From Xylaria sp. FL1777 (taxonomy: Eukaryota; Ascomycota; Sordariomycetes; Xylariales; Xylariaceae): a DNA stretch of 64,000 nucleotides. A program made the position numbers and the translations under genes. The stretch is taken from NCBI GenBank assembly GCA_022578965.1, contig MU400623.1, forward strand, positions 1 through 64,000, in the 5' to 3' direction. Below, in pieces: positions 44,434 to 56,020 of the stretch (position 1 is the stretch's first letter; each line of letters opens with the position of its first letter). Below the pieces are notes generated by a model. It had not been told where the DNA came from. It made no database searches and was given only the letters and a program-made list of their open reading frames with translations.

Positions 44434-46218
44434 ATGGAGCCCTTCACCCTCTCAGTGCCAGGCTACCGCTTAAGCACGCCCTCACACAAGCGTCGACACC
44501 ATGATACCGCACGACGAGATGCAGAGGCAAGGTCGCCATCTCTACACATCGACTCAGACACAGAAACGCAGTTCTCATCATCTTCTTCACGCCTACCTTC
44601 GGAAACTATCAACCCACTCAGCCACAGCCCCGACACGCTCCACCAACTGGCCGTAGCCGGGCTCTCGCCAGAAGACGAGCTGCCATCGCAAGTGCACAGA
44701 GGGTTTCCACACAAGCCGCTGCCCGCAGAAAATGCGCGCAGACGACGCAGAGAACAGGAGACGCCGTCCCACGCCCCGTTATACGATAGCGACGTCAGCG
44801 GTGCTGGTGGGACAGAAACAGATACTACCGTCGCTTCTCAGCGGGCCAGGAAACCCGGCGCTGGCGCTGGCGCTGGCGATGCCGACAACGGCACGCGGCA
44901 TTCGGCGCGCATACGTCACCTAAACACCATGACGGCCATCATGCACCGCTGCCTCCGCGATGGCGACATCGTGCGCGCGAAGAGGGCCTTCGGGCTACTC
45001 GTGCGCACCAGGGACGTAGACGTGCGGCTCGGCGACCTCTGGGCCATCGGGTCGGAGATCCTGATGCGCGACGGCGAGGAAGACGTGGCAACCTCTTCTG
45101 ATCTCAAAAAAGCACATTTCTCATCGTCGTCGTCGTCGTCTCGTAAAAGGGCCCGGGGGGGTTCATACGCATTGTCTTATTATAGTGATGCGGATTCGGA
45201 CTCATTCGCGTGCTCAGATATAGCAGACACGGAAGATGGAGAAGAAGAAGGAGGAGGAGGAGAAGAACAAGACAAGGATAAAAAGAGAAACCCCGGGCCG
45301 CCCCAGCGCTGGGGCACCGCGGCCAACGTCGCGCAGGTGAGGGCGTACCTCGAGGCGCTCGCGCAGCAGCACCCGCACGACGCCAAGCGGCCGCACCTGA
45401 CGAGCGCCGTGGACTTCTGGCCCGCGCTCTTCGGCGTCGAGCTGTACAACCTGGACGCCGAGATGCGGGACGCGCTGCACGGGATCTATTCCGAGCACGG
45501 ATTCCCATCTTCCTCTTCCTCTTCCTCCTCGCCTTCTTCTTCTTCTCCTTCTTCTTCCCGATCTTCTTCGCCTGGCGACAGGATGGATGTAGACGACGAA
45601 TACGACATGGACTCATACAGTGGGGATATTATCAAGAGACGCCGACGAGGGAGAAGAGGAGGCGAGGGAGGTGATTACAAGAACGATGGCGGTGGTGGTG
45701 GAGGGGGTGGAGAGGAGGATGAGGATGAGGATGAGGATGAGGATGAGGCGGCAGCAACAGCCCGCCACGCCGCCGTGGCCGCCCTGCGCGCCTCGACGCA
45801 GCGCGGCGCCCTCGAGCTCACGGCGCGCATGGACGGCATCCTCGAGAACGCGCCCTACACCACGCACGCGGAGCTGCTGCGCCTGCGGGCCCACGCGGCG
45901 CTGTTCATCGGGGACCTATACCTGCCGTCGCGTCTGGCGGAGCGGTACGCACGCGGCAGAGGAGGAGACGGACTCGCGCAAGGAGTAGGAGGAGGGGGAG
46001 GGGGAAGGGGAAGGGTCTCGCTGCGAGAAGCAGAGCAGCGGCTTCGGAAATGCGTCAAGACGCCTGACGAGCATGTGGCGCTCGCCCGACGCGGCGAGGA
46101 GCAGGAGAGGGCTAGGGTCTTCTTTCGGCGCGCGGTGGCAGCTAAGGGGAAGTTAGAGGAGTGGGTTTTGCGGTTTTTGGATGAGGAGGAGGAGGAGGAG
46201 GAGGAGGAGGAGGAATAG
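44434..46218 (+). CDS. RRN11: RNA polymerase I core-factor subunit Rrn11
   Basis: A single exon of 594 residues. The Rrn11 signature RHLNTMTAIMHRCLRDGDIV begins near residue 160, continues with AKRAFGLLVRTRDVDVRLGDLW, and further on AVDFWPALFGVELYNLDAE. Rrn11 with Rrn6 and Rrn7 forms the core factor that places Pol I on the rDNA promoter. The protein is interrupted by long low-complexity runs: serine blocks near residues 48-53, 229-237 and 360-377, a polyglycine-acidic block around 425-442, and a terminal polyglutamate run. These match GAG, GAT/GAG and TCT/TCC microsatellites in the DNA. The conserved parts are intact, so the gene looks functional. Confidence 0.85.
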   Translation: MEPFTLSVPGYRLSTPSHKRRHHDTARRDAEARSPSLHIDSDTETQFSSSSSRLPSETINPLSHSPDTLHQLAVAGLSPEDELPSQVHRGFPHKPLPAENARRRRREQETPSHAPLYDSDVSGAGGTETDTTVASQRARKPGAGAGAGDADNGTRHSARIRHLNTMTAIMHRCLRDGDIVRAKRAFGLLVRTRDVDVRLGDLWAIGSEILMRDGEEDVATSSDLKKAHFSSSSSSSRKRARGGSYALSYYSDADSDSFACSDIADTEDGEEEGGGGEEQDKDKKRNPGPPQRWGTAANVAQVRAYLEALAQQHPHDAKRPHLTSAVDFWPALFGVELYNLDAEMRDALHGIYSEHGFPSSSSSSSSPSSSSPSSSRSSSPGDRMDVDDEYDMDSYSGDIIKRRRRGRRGGEGGDYKNDGGGGGGGGEEDEDEDEDEDEAAATARHAAVAALRASTQRGALELTARMDGILENAPYTTHAELLRLRAHAALFIGDLYLPSRLAERYARGRGGDGLAQGVGGGGGGRGRVSLREAEQRLRKCVKTPDEHVALARRGEEQERARVFFRRAVAAKGKLEEWVLRFLDEEEEEEEEEEE

Positions 46219-46817
46219 GAGAAAGGGCTTAAGGGGGAACGAGATGGCCGTGACTATGGCAATTCCAATGATTGAGGGGCTGGTTCCGGGTTTCTCCCTC
46301 CCCCCCCTTTATTATTCTTTCTTTTCGTCAAGATACCCTATCCTCTTATCGTAACGTCTTTCTGTATAACCAGAGATGTTGAATATACATTCCTAAATAT
46401 GTTGGTCTTTATGTGTCGGGTGGATGGCCCCAGAGCTCACTCAACACAAAATTCACTTGGGCTCCTACACGCTGAGTGATGCTGTCAATGAGTAATATAT
46501 GAAATTCTTAACCGAAAGCCATTGCTCCGAGGAATCTACGAGCAGGAAAGGATGACGAGAGCTACATTTGAGCAGATATCCTCCTATCACAGGTAATACA
46601 ATACAAACATTTTAAATGCCAACATCCGGTTCCATTGCACTTGTCTCTTCATGGAGTACAATTGAGGAAATAGCTAGAATTACAGAGCCATCAGCGAGCA
46701 TGGGGACGGCAGTAATCCTGCGCATAGTCATCGTCCACCTCTTACAACCATTCATTACCCAGCGCCCCCTCGATACTTAAAAAAACAACAAACGGGTTAA
46801 GTAGTACAGTTAAGCAA
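46219..46817. other. Convergent intergenic region
   Basis: These are the 3' flanks of RRN11 and the YIP4-like gene. No gene was seen. Confidence 0.5.
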
Positions 46818-47958
46818 TTAGCTAATAAAGCACAGACAACCCAGCCCGATGTAAAATATAAATAAGGGGTACACGGCGATCCCAACACGGTTGCTGAGAA
46901 CGCCACTACCGCCGAGAATGCTAACACCTGCGGCCATGGCCCAGGCCACGAGTATGATGTAGATGGGAATCCGGGGAATTGGGGGTAGGCCTACTGCCGA
47001 TAGCAGTGCAGCGATAACGAGGGGGAATAGCGTGTAACCGATGATGCACACGCTCTGCATAAAGGATCTATATTCAGGTCAGCCGACAGGTATTCAACTT
47101 GCTGCAGGTCGAGCTCCGGAGTCCACAGGTTCCAGCAAGTTCGCAAAGAGCAAAGGGGGACAGAGGACTCACATATTCCCACCCAACAACTTGATCTGCA
47201 ACGTGACGATGGCCTCTCCGATCCATACAATCGCAAAGACGCCGGAGAAGATGACGTCCTTCTGTTTAGGTTGGCCGCAGATACTCAATAGCACGGACAG
47301 CAACAGGCAGAAGATAAGAGGCCCCCATAAGTCCCAATCCCTGAGGCCGGGCGTCATGTTATTTTGGCTGAGCAAGGACTCGGGGTCCATGACTCTGCCG
47401 GCAAGAGACTGCAGCTCCTCGCGGGCGCCCGACAGCCCAGCGCCCCGGAGGTTGGCGTACGCGCCCCGCAGCCCTCCGCTCGCCATGCCGCTCTCCAGCA
47501 TCGAGCCGCCGAACAGGTACCGCGGGTACAGCACCTCGCGCATCTTGGACCAGACGGCCAGGAGGTCGCGGCGCACCGTCTCCCACACCGACTCGTCGAT
47601 GGTGTTCTGCGGCGCGCGCCGGTCGTCGCCGGGGATCCGCGACGTGAGGAAGGACTCGTTGAGCGGCCGAGAGGATGACGACGAGGATCCGGCCTGCCCG
47701 CCGATGTTGCCCGTCAGCGGCGCCCGCTGGGCCTCGGCATTCGATAGCGGGTCGTCGAAGTCGTTCAGGTCGGCTGTTGCAGCGGAGCGCGAGCACTTGT
47801 TAGCCTCATGTCACCGTCCGGTCCAACTTCGCAGGTTCAGCCTCGTGGCCGAACCGGGAGGAGCTTGGAAGCATGGACTCACCATCATCTGGGTCGATGA
47901 GGTCGTCCTCATCGTCTATGCGCGGGATGTTGTTGTATTGGTGGCTCGAGGCCGCCAT
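46818..47958 (-). CDS. YIP4: Yip1-domain Golgi membrane protein, YIP4/YIPF6-like
   Basis: Three exons, 47958-47883, 47773-47173 and 47067-46818, give 308 residues. Both introns start GTGAGT. The cytosolic N-terminus is acidic then polar and begins MAASSHQYNNIPRIDDEDDL. The Yip1 domain follows: LRDWDLWGPLIFCLLLSVLL, VFAIVWIGEAIVTLQIKLLG and, across the last splice, GGNISFMQSVCIIGYTLFP. Five hydrophobic segments are visible. Yip proteins bind Rab GTPases and act in ER-Golgi traffic. The DLWGPLIF and GGNxSFxQSV motifs favour the Yip4/YIPF6 branch over Yip1. Part of the 5' region is serine-repeat rich. Confidence 0.88.
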
Positions 47959-48650
47959 CTCGATGGACAGAGCTGAAGCGAGTTCGGTGGTCCTCGTCTG
48001 TCTGCAGCTGCTTCTCAAGCTTCCCAAGCTTCCTTGTACTTGCCCAAGCTCTCTCGCACAACTAGAAAAGCCGTCCTACTAAGGTCCTCCTCTCTCATTC
48101 AGGTATTTAGTTGTTCTTGGGCGCCCGGTGGGATATTCGTTCGTGTGAAGAAGGCCTTGAGTGCGGCGTGGTATGCTATGCTTACGTCTGTATACGTAGT
48201 TCGTTGCTCTAAATGTCAAGCTGGCAATTGAGGTTGCCTATCCGCTGTAGGTTCTTACTAAATTGAGCTTAGCGCAATTCGCGGCTTTGGCCCCACCTCT
48301 ATGCGTATGCCAGTCAGGTGACTAATGAATTGCATTTATGCATAAGTACCGAGTACGTATGTACGTACCTAGGTAGGTACTTCATACAGAGGTGAAAATG
48401 GACCTTCAATTAAACAGATGATCAACGAAAAAAAAAGAGGTTTCTATCATTAGAGGTCCTAGCTAAACGTGCTAGATATTTCCAATCTCTTATCAACAGT
48501 ACGCATTATTCAGTTCAAGCAGTTGAGCACTCCTATTGTTACTATTATTTTCGACGGCTCTAGTATGGTTTATCAGGGATGTCATATCTTGACTCCCTCC
48601 AGCTCAAAAAAGAGAAAAGGTGAGGAAGAAAAAAGAGAAAAATCTAGAAT
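47959..48650. other. Intergenic region
   Basis: This is the upstream region of the YIP4-like gene. It carries GTACCTAGGTAGGTAC at 48366-48381. No coding frame with support. Confidence 0.5.
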
Positions 48651-48760
48651 TGGCCAACGAGGGAATCGAACCCCCGATGCCTAACGATGCAGAGTAATGA
48701 TAATTACGCTGAATAACGATATTATGCTTCGCTAGGCCGTACCAACTAGGCCATTGATTG
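48651..48760 (-). tRNA. tRNA-like Pol III locus, isotype unclear, possible pseudogene
   Basis: On the minus strand there is a perfect A box (TGGCCTAGTTGG) and a perfect B box (GGTTCGATTCC) 69 bases apart, a spacing that would fit a tRNA with an intron of about 36 bases. The T-arm GGGGG-TTCGATT-CCCTC folds, GTTGGCCA follows as a 3' acceptor, and TTTTT lies just downstream. However, the seven bases before the A box (CAATCAA) do not pair with the 3' acceptor, and candidate anticodon loops lack U33. It may be a decayed tRNA, a tRNA-derived element or another Pol III RNA. Confidence 0.5.
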
Positions 48761-50032
48761 TAATTTTAAAGGTCTAGGGACTACTTGTTCTTATATACTT
48801 ATTTTCGTTGTTTAGGGAGGGTAGAGTTTCACTAGAATTAAGTTGTGTTGTTGAGTTTCGAGCTAGGAGTAACTGTAAAAGCTTGAGGTGGGTGTAATGG
48901 ACGGCGTAGTGACAATATCGTGTTGTCTGTTTTTGCAACAACACCTCCTCCTCCTCGCAGGGCCTGGAAATAAAGCAAGAAATACTCCTTTCTGAAGCGC
49001 CAAATAAAGAATGGATATAGACTTACAATCAGTTGTCATTGCATAACCCGACTAAGCGAGCATGCGACGCGACCAGATGGGTAGATCTTGAACACGCTGA
49101 GCACTGTCGGAATAAGATAGCTAGACGTTTCGCACCGCCGGCGCAAATGTCACATGTGACAGAGCATGTGCAAGTGAATAGTACGTCTTACAGTCTAAAA
49201 GCCCAACATCGAAGGGCCGTAAGCGGAGCAGCAGTATATACTTATGTATCGTTCACGAGAGAGCTGCTTAACACGGTGTTCCGGTCCTTACTTGACCCAT
49301 GAAACTACATTAGAATGTAGACGGTCACTTTCTTAATTGCCGTGCATTTGTAGATACCTCGCCTGGAAGCTATGAGCGTTTGTCCAGTTTGGCTTGTACC
49401 AAAAGGGGTTCTGCTCCAGTCAGGCTCAAGTGGAATTGCCATCTATACCAGGCTGCACTTTGTCAATTCAAGGGAATCGATGAATATATGCAACTTGTAG
49501 GGACAAGAATTAGTCTTTGTTAGATCTCGACCATTCATCATTGTCTCGCTCAAATGCATTTTGCGCACTTCGTACAGAAAATGTGACAGTTATAGACAGA
49601 ATGTTTCACTACGTAATATATACATAAATATATATGTAGGATCTTTATATATGCTAGGGGAAAAACTGAGTTCATAAGGGTATCTTTGACTTTTTAATAT
49701 CCAGAATGGAGTGCATGTTTCCAGGACTCCGGAGCTGTGGCGGCAATAATCAACCTTAGAAGCTTGAGATGAATACCATATGCCACTGCTTCAAAGGAAC
49801 GCAAAAGAAATGAAACACTGGACCGTCGTTTCGTCGGTACATCAGACTTGTTGAGATACCATATTTGGTACCATCTCCATTCCATAAACATAATCGGAAT
49901 TATGCTACCCGGGAACGCCTTGCTCAAATCATGATCGCAGAATCAATCTGAACGTGGATCATTTGCATCACACAGTCTTTACTGGTGATATAGTTCCATG
50001 TTTGACGAGAGTCCTCACATGCGTCCCTGAAG
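48761..50032. other. Intergenic region
   Basis: Short frames at 49033-49302 (plus) and 49694-49927 (minus) are not recognised and have no splice support. Confidence 0.45.
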
Positions 50033-51998
50033 CTATTTGCTTCTGCGGTCGGGATTCTGGTCTTCGTTTATATTGTGTCGATTGTATGGTGTAGACGCTT
50101 CTACCCATACTCCATCTGCCCACTGTTGTTGGAGGGTGCTGTCTTGGTACCCAGTCAAAGAATACGGTGATCGTTGTTGAACATCGGAGTAGGTCCGCGG
50201 CTCCTGTGAAGGTCTAGTAACCGACGAGTTCGACCAGAGAGGATGATGTGAGTAACTAGACTGCATGCTGTTTGACAGGCCGAGTGGATGAGATTGACCT
50301 TGCCTTCTCTCAACAGGAGGACCAGGGGTGTGAAGGGGATGCATTGGGATACTCGCTTCGGCCCGGTGTGCTTGAATTGATCCACTACCCCGATATCTCG
50401 ATGATGATGGTTCAGGTCCAAGGTAAGACGTCTTTGGGGCAGCGGGGTCCCAGATTGGAAGGCCATCAGGAGGTTGAGATTCGCCACTCGGGTTGCCATG
50501 ACTATAGGAAGCAAGGTTCCCGTTGATACCAACCAATCCCCATGCAAACACGGCCACATCCCTAATTGATTTCATTAGTTGGTCGCTCGGTGGCCCTCCA
50601 GCCGCCTTGACATGCTCTCGAACAGGCATATAATGAGGTAGAAAAGGTGGCTGGAAATCATAGAATAATTCAGGTGGGTAGTTAGGACGAACCGGGTGCT
50701 CGCTCCAGGGTGCGGCAAACAACCCATTTTCAAAGCCTGTCTGGAGCATTGGCGGGTGAAGAGATGGTATTTGTGGCCGCGCCTTTCTGAGCACCATGAC
50801 TAGCCCATCGGATGTGCAGGAAACGACGGCCTCGAGTTCACGCGTCGGTATCGGTTCGCGACGACGAGCTCGTAGCCGCTGCTGTGTTCCTAGTCTCTGG
50901 GAGCCTTGAGTATTTGCCGTCTGTGCTCGGTTCCTAGATGCAGCAGAAAATTCATGTTGGGCATCCCGTTCATCCGCAGCCATGGGCTGGTTTATCTGCG
51001 GGCTACCAGTAGCCTCTCTCTTAACGAAGTTATCTGACCCATCATCCGTTGGGCCGCTTGTCGAGTCATTTAAAGGCACTCCGCCATCAGAGTCACGTTC
51101 CGAAGCTGTATCTTGGTCGTCCATTTCCACATCGTCTTCATCTTCATCGAGATCTTCTCGCGTTCGAGGGTCGCGTGACCAGAAGCGAAGATAAGCGATA
51201 GAATCGTTCGCCTTGGCGCTTTCAAGACATTTAATAGCATCGCCCCAACAATTCTCTGCAATACATTCATAAAGACTCTTACCCTGAAGTTGGTCCGGTT
51301 CGACGCCGAGTATCGAAGATACGGCATTCGTTGCAAACATGATGGCCAACGTCCGGGTAAACCTGTTTAGAATTAAGGCTGCACGGGGTTCCCGCTCTGT
51401 TGGCTGCATTTTGAATTTGGGCGACAGATGTTCCAACATATGGTAGCGAGGATCCCTTGGCGAGCAAGAGAATATTCTTCGTATATGGGGTGCCTCAATG
51501 GCCCGTCCTAGCAAAGGATCAGCAGGGCCACCAAGGAAGATTGAGTATAGATGATTTCGTTACGCACTCTCACTTTTCTGGCCCCTGCGATATATGCTTG
51601 TGCATGCCACCAAAACATTGTGAACCACGGTAAAGCAACACTCGCAACTTACCCACCGGCCATCTTTGGACGATATGCGAGCATAATGTAAAACCGCAGC
51701 CTTGTCCAACAGCACACCTCTGTTATGCACAGACCGGGCAAAAGGAATCTCATCGGGATGAAAGTAATCGAAACAGGATTTTCCCAGGACTTCGTGCGGC
51801 TGGTAACCCAAGATATCAACTACCGATTCTGATGCAAAGAGGATGTTGGCGTCACGGGACAGGTCTGCTAGGTGTAAGCTTGTGAGCCCCAGTGCAGGGG
51901 GGGTATACACTAGACTTTTGATGGGTGGAGCTCAGCTCGCTAGAGACGACGATCTATGGAGAATACTTACTATGAATGGTCATAAATGTCTGCTCCAT
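50033..51998 (-). CDS. PAS-domain regulatory protein, conserved in fungi
   Basis: Three exons, 51998-51971, 51864-51568 and 51507-50033, give 599 residues. Exon 1 encodes MEQTFMTIH. The preferred acceptor joins it to LSRDANILFASESVVDILGY, the start of a PAS fold. An upstream TAG acceptor would add about 15 residues. PHEVLGKSCFDYFHPDE and LHYARISSKDGRWVSCECCF complete the first PAS domain, to about residue 107. A second PAS-like segment follows (IMFATNAVSSILGVEPDQLQ). An acidic stretch (DEDEDDVEMDD) and a low-complexity Ser/Pro/Gln tail occupy the rest. No DNA-binding domain is evident, so it may act as a sensor or coregulator. Ligand unknown. Confidence 0.85.
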
Positions 51999-52700
51999 GA
52001 GAATGATAAGCCAGCCTTGTTGCCACTGTACACCAGGACAATACAAATTGAACTTGGAATTCGGACAATGTGTCGACGGCTACAGCTCATATACAACCAC
52101 ATTTATCGTGCAATATAAGGCGCCAGTGGTTTTGTTGTCGTCAAGCAAATTAGGTAGATTTTGGACGATGGCGCGGTAGGTTCCGAGAGTGCTATTCGTC
52201 GCACCGGACAGGGAATCGGCCGTTCACAAAGGGCCGGGCGAGAACGAGCGAACGAGATGTCTCTGAATAGCCGAGTAATGTATGACACGAACCCCACTCT
52301 CGCCGTCGGGGAAAGTGATGAGTCTCACAAGCCGTGTGTGTCAGGCAAGACAAAGTGGTGTAACGTCAGGGTATGATGGAGAACAGACTTGGGACGGTGG
52401 CTTGAGTGCACTACCGGTGTTCGATATTACCGGTATGCTACAGCGTACAGCGAGCAGCTGAAGAGAGGGAGCGAGAGCCCCGAACACGGGCTTCTGGGCG
52501 CGTCAACGGCGGGCCCTCTCAGGTCTTCTCGGCTTGTTGCAGCGACGCTGGCGGGCTTAGGGCCACATTCGCAGACGTCGGTAGCCACTCAAAACAGAGG
52601 AAAGGTTCTAGACCTGATCTGGGTGTCGGGGCGGGAGTTGTTTGTGAAAAGCAGGTAAGCGGCAGACACTCGGGCGTGAATGGTCAGACTAGTGTAGAGC

Positions 52701-52793
52701 ACAGTAAGAGAAGACAAGACAGCACAGGACAGGACGGGACATGACAAAACAAGACAAGACGAGATGCAATGGACTGTGGTGGTGGTGGTGGCC
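52701..52793. repeat. GACA-rich and GGT simple repeats
   Basis: A degenerate run of GACA/GGACA/AAGACA units is followed by a (GGT)n run at about 52776-52790. Confidence 0.6.
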
Positions 52794-53139
52794 AAGACAC
52801 CGTCCCCCAGATACCGTCATTCGAATGTAGAGCAGCGCTGGTCTGGGAGGAGAAGAGGGAGGAGGAAAAGCCAATGCCACGATAGAAGAACAACAGGTAG
52901 AGAGAGCAGGTAGAGAATAGAGAATAGAGAACAGGCAGAGATATCAATCAATCAATCGATACCGGAGCGTCCAGGTAGCATGGGCGTGCGTTGACGTGTG
53001 TTTTAAAAGCTGCCCACCCCCCGTCCTCGGGCTCTTCTCGACGTACACATGGTGGAAAAGATGCTATTCGTCAATGCTTCGTACCCACCACCCAAGCGCT
53101 TCTGGCTTTTCTCTGGCTTTCTGGGACGGTTGAACCACA

Positions 53140-53225
53140 CAAAGACGGTGCTCTGAGTGCTCTGGGTGCTGCTCTGCTCTGTTCTATACTGGTGCTATGC
53201 TATGCTATGCTCCAAGCACTGCTCC
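53140..53225. repeat. GCTCT/ATGCT simple repeats
   Basis: Short tandem runs of GCTCTG and CTATG words. Likely replication slippage; no function suggested. Confidence 0.55.
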
Positions 53226-55464
53226 AAAGCTTCCCGGCAGGTTGGTAACACCGTACGCGTCTATACGGTTGCTTTTGGTCAGGGAATTGGATGCAGGCCG
53301 CTTCATTAGGGGAACGGCATGCTTTTGCTCAGACGGCCGACTAAATCATTCTGGTATACTAAGAATGTACGTGCGGGTATGCGGTTGGATCCTGCCCACA
53401 ATATGAGAGGTAATATGCCAACCAAGCTTTTACCTTTTGCTTAACAGACCTACTATGCGCTATCCAGTCCTTACGTGCCCTACTCAGAAACCCTGACAGC
53501 GCAACGGTTTTTAACGGGTGGAGACGACTGGGGAGTGTACAGGCTTGTCTACCCCTAGATAGGTTAGTGTGCTGTACCTTACCTGCAGTATGTATACCTA
53601 CTCATACATTAGGTACCTAACTGTCACTGTCCCTTCTGCCCCAGAGTGCGTACTGAGTAGACAGTCTTCACCTAAGCGGAGTGGTGGCGGGCACAACTAT
53701 TCAATTTGCCCTCTTTCCTTCCCTCCATCATTTCTGTTGCTTAGGTAGGTACATATAGATTGTCCAGTGTAACTTTCTTGTATTCTAGTCATGGTCTCGC
53801 TAGAATTTATATCTTGATAGTAACTACAGTAAACTCGTCTTGCTTGGGCGGAAGGTTATTAGTAGGTAGGTACCGTGTAATTTTACTTAAGCTGCATTGT
53901 TAGTTCTTTAGCATGGCAGTAAACTATCCACATGCAGTCCTTTTCTCTTATCAAATTGCCAATTACCAGGAAGTATGCGTAAGGCTCAAAACTTTCGAGA
54001 AGTAACCACTGAGAACTGCTCAACTTCTCGGAGATGTTTACTTATACGACAATATCGTGACCTTATCGAGGTAGATAGCTGTACTAATTATGCCGCTATC
54101 AAACAGAAAAGGCAGGTCTTTTGCCTCTCCCTCCGGAAGTAAATGCGATTGGCCTGTTGTAAGTCTAAACCCTGAAATATCCCTATGAAACAGGTCGGGG
54201 CTTCTTTAGGAAGTCTTTGTCAAGGCACCAACAGGGAAAAATCGAGACTCAATTAGCAGGTTTGTGCTACGATTACAGGATTGCAGGCACAGTAGCGTTA
54301 ATGTAAAGGCTCAGACGGTATGGGATACCGGTATTATACAGTTTAAAACCTCTAAGCATACTGTCACTATCTATGGTGTCATGCGATCATTGATATCATT
54401 TGTTCTTCAGCTACTGGTGTATACCTCGGGTCATTGTACCGCTCTAATGGTTACTTTTAGTCTTTAGTGTAAGTATTAAAGGGTCTATGCTAGATTACTT
54501 GCATATTGATAGGCATGGTGATTTCATACAATTGAATAAGTTGGCTGGTTCGAGACAGAAGCTCAAGAATACATATACTTACGTATTTGCGGAGACTCGG
54601 TAGTCATAATCCACTCTAATATATAATCTTCCATACCAAAGAAGGTAGACCTTGCGACATAAGCTGAACATTCATCCGAACCGTAAGACCGCATGCACCT
54701 TTTTGGCCAGGGTCATACAGACGATCGATGAAAATAGCTGCCAAGGCAAATGGGGATCGAGTACGTATACAAGTTGGGGATGGTGAGAACTTAGTGGCTT
54801 GTGCTTGCGGGAAACGGTCCGAGTCAGAGCGGGATTACCGGCTAGATAGTCTAGTGCATACTCCGTACTCACTAAGTATACCGGTACCTACCAACTCCTC
54901 CATCCCGCTTTAATTGTGTTGGTTAGTTAACTTTAAAGTTTTTGTGTTACGTTGTTGATGCTTTTCTTTATCTTTTTACTGTTTAGTTGTTATGCTTTTT
55001 GGACTTGTAAACGTTAATGCAGTAAGTACTTCTGGCGACTTTGTTGTTTTGTTGGCACACAATCCTTGTGTAACCGGAGGTAGGCAGTTAGTCTAATAGC
55101 GCATGCTGACTGGTAAATCGTATCTAGTCACTATTACCCGTAGCAAGATTTAGATAACATGTAAGTCACACAAACAAATAAAAGAATTTAAGCTCGATAA
55201 CATGTAAGTCCCATCCTTATTAATGTCGGAATCTTGGGAATAGCAAATGACTCAATTAAATCGGCAATCCACATCATGACCATAGCAATGTACAAGGAGT
55301 TCTTGAGCTTAAAAACAGCCCCCCATCCACGCCACCGTAATTATCGCAGGCATAACCACATAGCAGCCGTAAATGAGCGCCAGGATATACGACGTTTCAC
55401 GATGCCTACCAATGAACACCCCCCTAAAAATAATTAATAAGGTAAGAAAAATCACCAAAATTTT

Positions 55465-55562
55465 TGACAAGAGTGGGACTTGAACCCACGCGGATTGCTC
55501 CATGAGGAAATTGTGCTAAGGTGACCTTAACCTCACGCCATAACCAACTCGGCCATCTTGCC
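55465..55562 (-). tRNA. tRNA-Leu(AAG) with a short intron
   Basis: The minus strand gives acceptor GGCAAGA pairing with TCTTGTC (one G-U), discriminator A, a D-arm TGGCCGAGTTGG (A box), and anticodon stem TGAGG/CCTCA with loop TT-AAG-G. An intron of about 17 bases follows position 37. The long variable arm TGGAGCAATCCG is typical of tRNA-Leu. The T-arm is GTGGG-TTCAAGT-CCCAC. A TTTT run lies just downstream. Confidence 0.92.
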
Positions 55563-56020
55563 ATGAGTAGTAGACGGTTGTTTGCATGCCGGCGCTTTAG
55601 CGAAAGATTTCTTATGCCTTGATTTTGGCTCTCCCGATTCTCTATAGCCCAAATAGGAAATGTTTATTTCCTATTTAGGAATGATCCCTATCATTCTTGG
55701 CTAGAATCGCATGCAATCGGCTACATCCGGCAATCTAAAACTAGCCAAGGCCACTATGGCTGGGCAAAGTGGCTGAACGGGGGCTAGATCTATAAGGCTT
55801 CGTACAGCTACGTCTAGATGAAAAGGTTTGTATAGAAAGGGTTGTATATCCCTTATATCTGACAATTATGTCGCGAGAGTTTGCTTATCCGTTCATTGCC
55901 AGGCGGATAGATCGCGGTCACTAACTTTGCACCCTGGTCAAACAGAGGTACCAACAACCAACAATCTTAAGGGAAGCCCAGGCAGGCCTTTTTGCCTTCG
56001 CCATGTATACTATGTAGCGA
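55563..56020. other. Intergenic region
   Basis: This lies between the tRNA gene and the membrane-protein gene. A plus-strand frame at 55828-56037 has no recognisable content. Confidence 0.5.

Larger units (their letters stand above)
51999..55464. other. Large intergenic region upstream of the PAS gene
   Basis: This is 3.5 kb with no supported gene. It includes simple-sequence tracts (52701-52793 and 53140-53225), several TAGGTAGGTA or GGTACCTA motifs (about 53610, 53745 and 53865), and many short unrelated frames. It could contain a long 5' leader or regulatory region of the PAS gene; that is not shown by the sequence. Confidence 0.5.

Noticed and set aside
45104..45616. 170-codon minus-strand Arg/Lys-rich frame
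   Set aside because: It is antisense to RRN11 microsatellite DNA.
46742..46927. Alternative C-terminal frame for the YIP4-like gene
   Set aside because: The frame ending at 46818 continues the last Yip1 helix and gives the usual family length, so no extra exon is needed.
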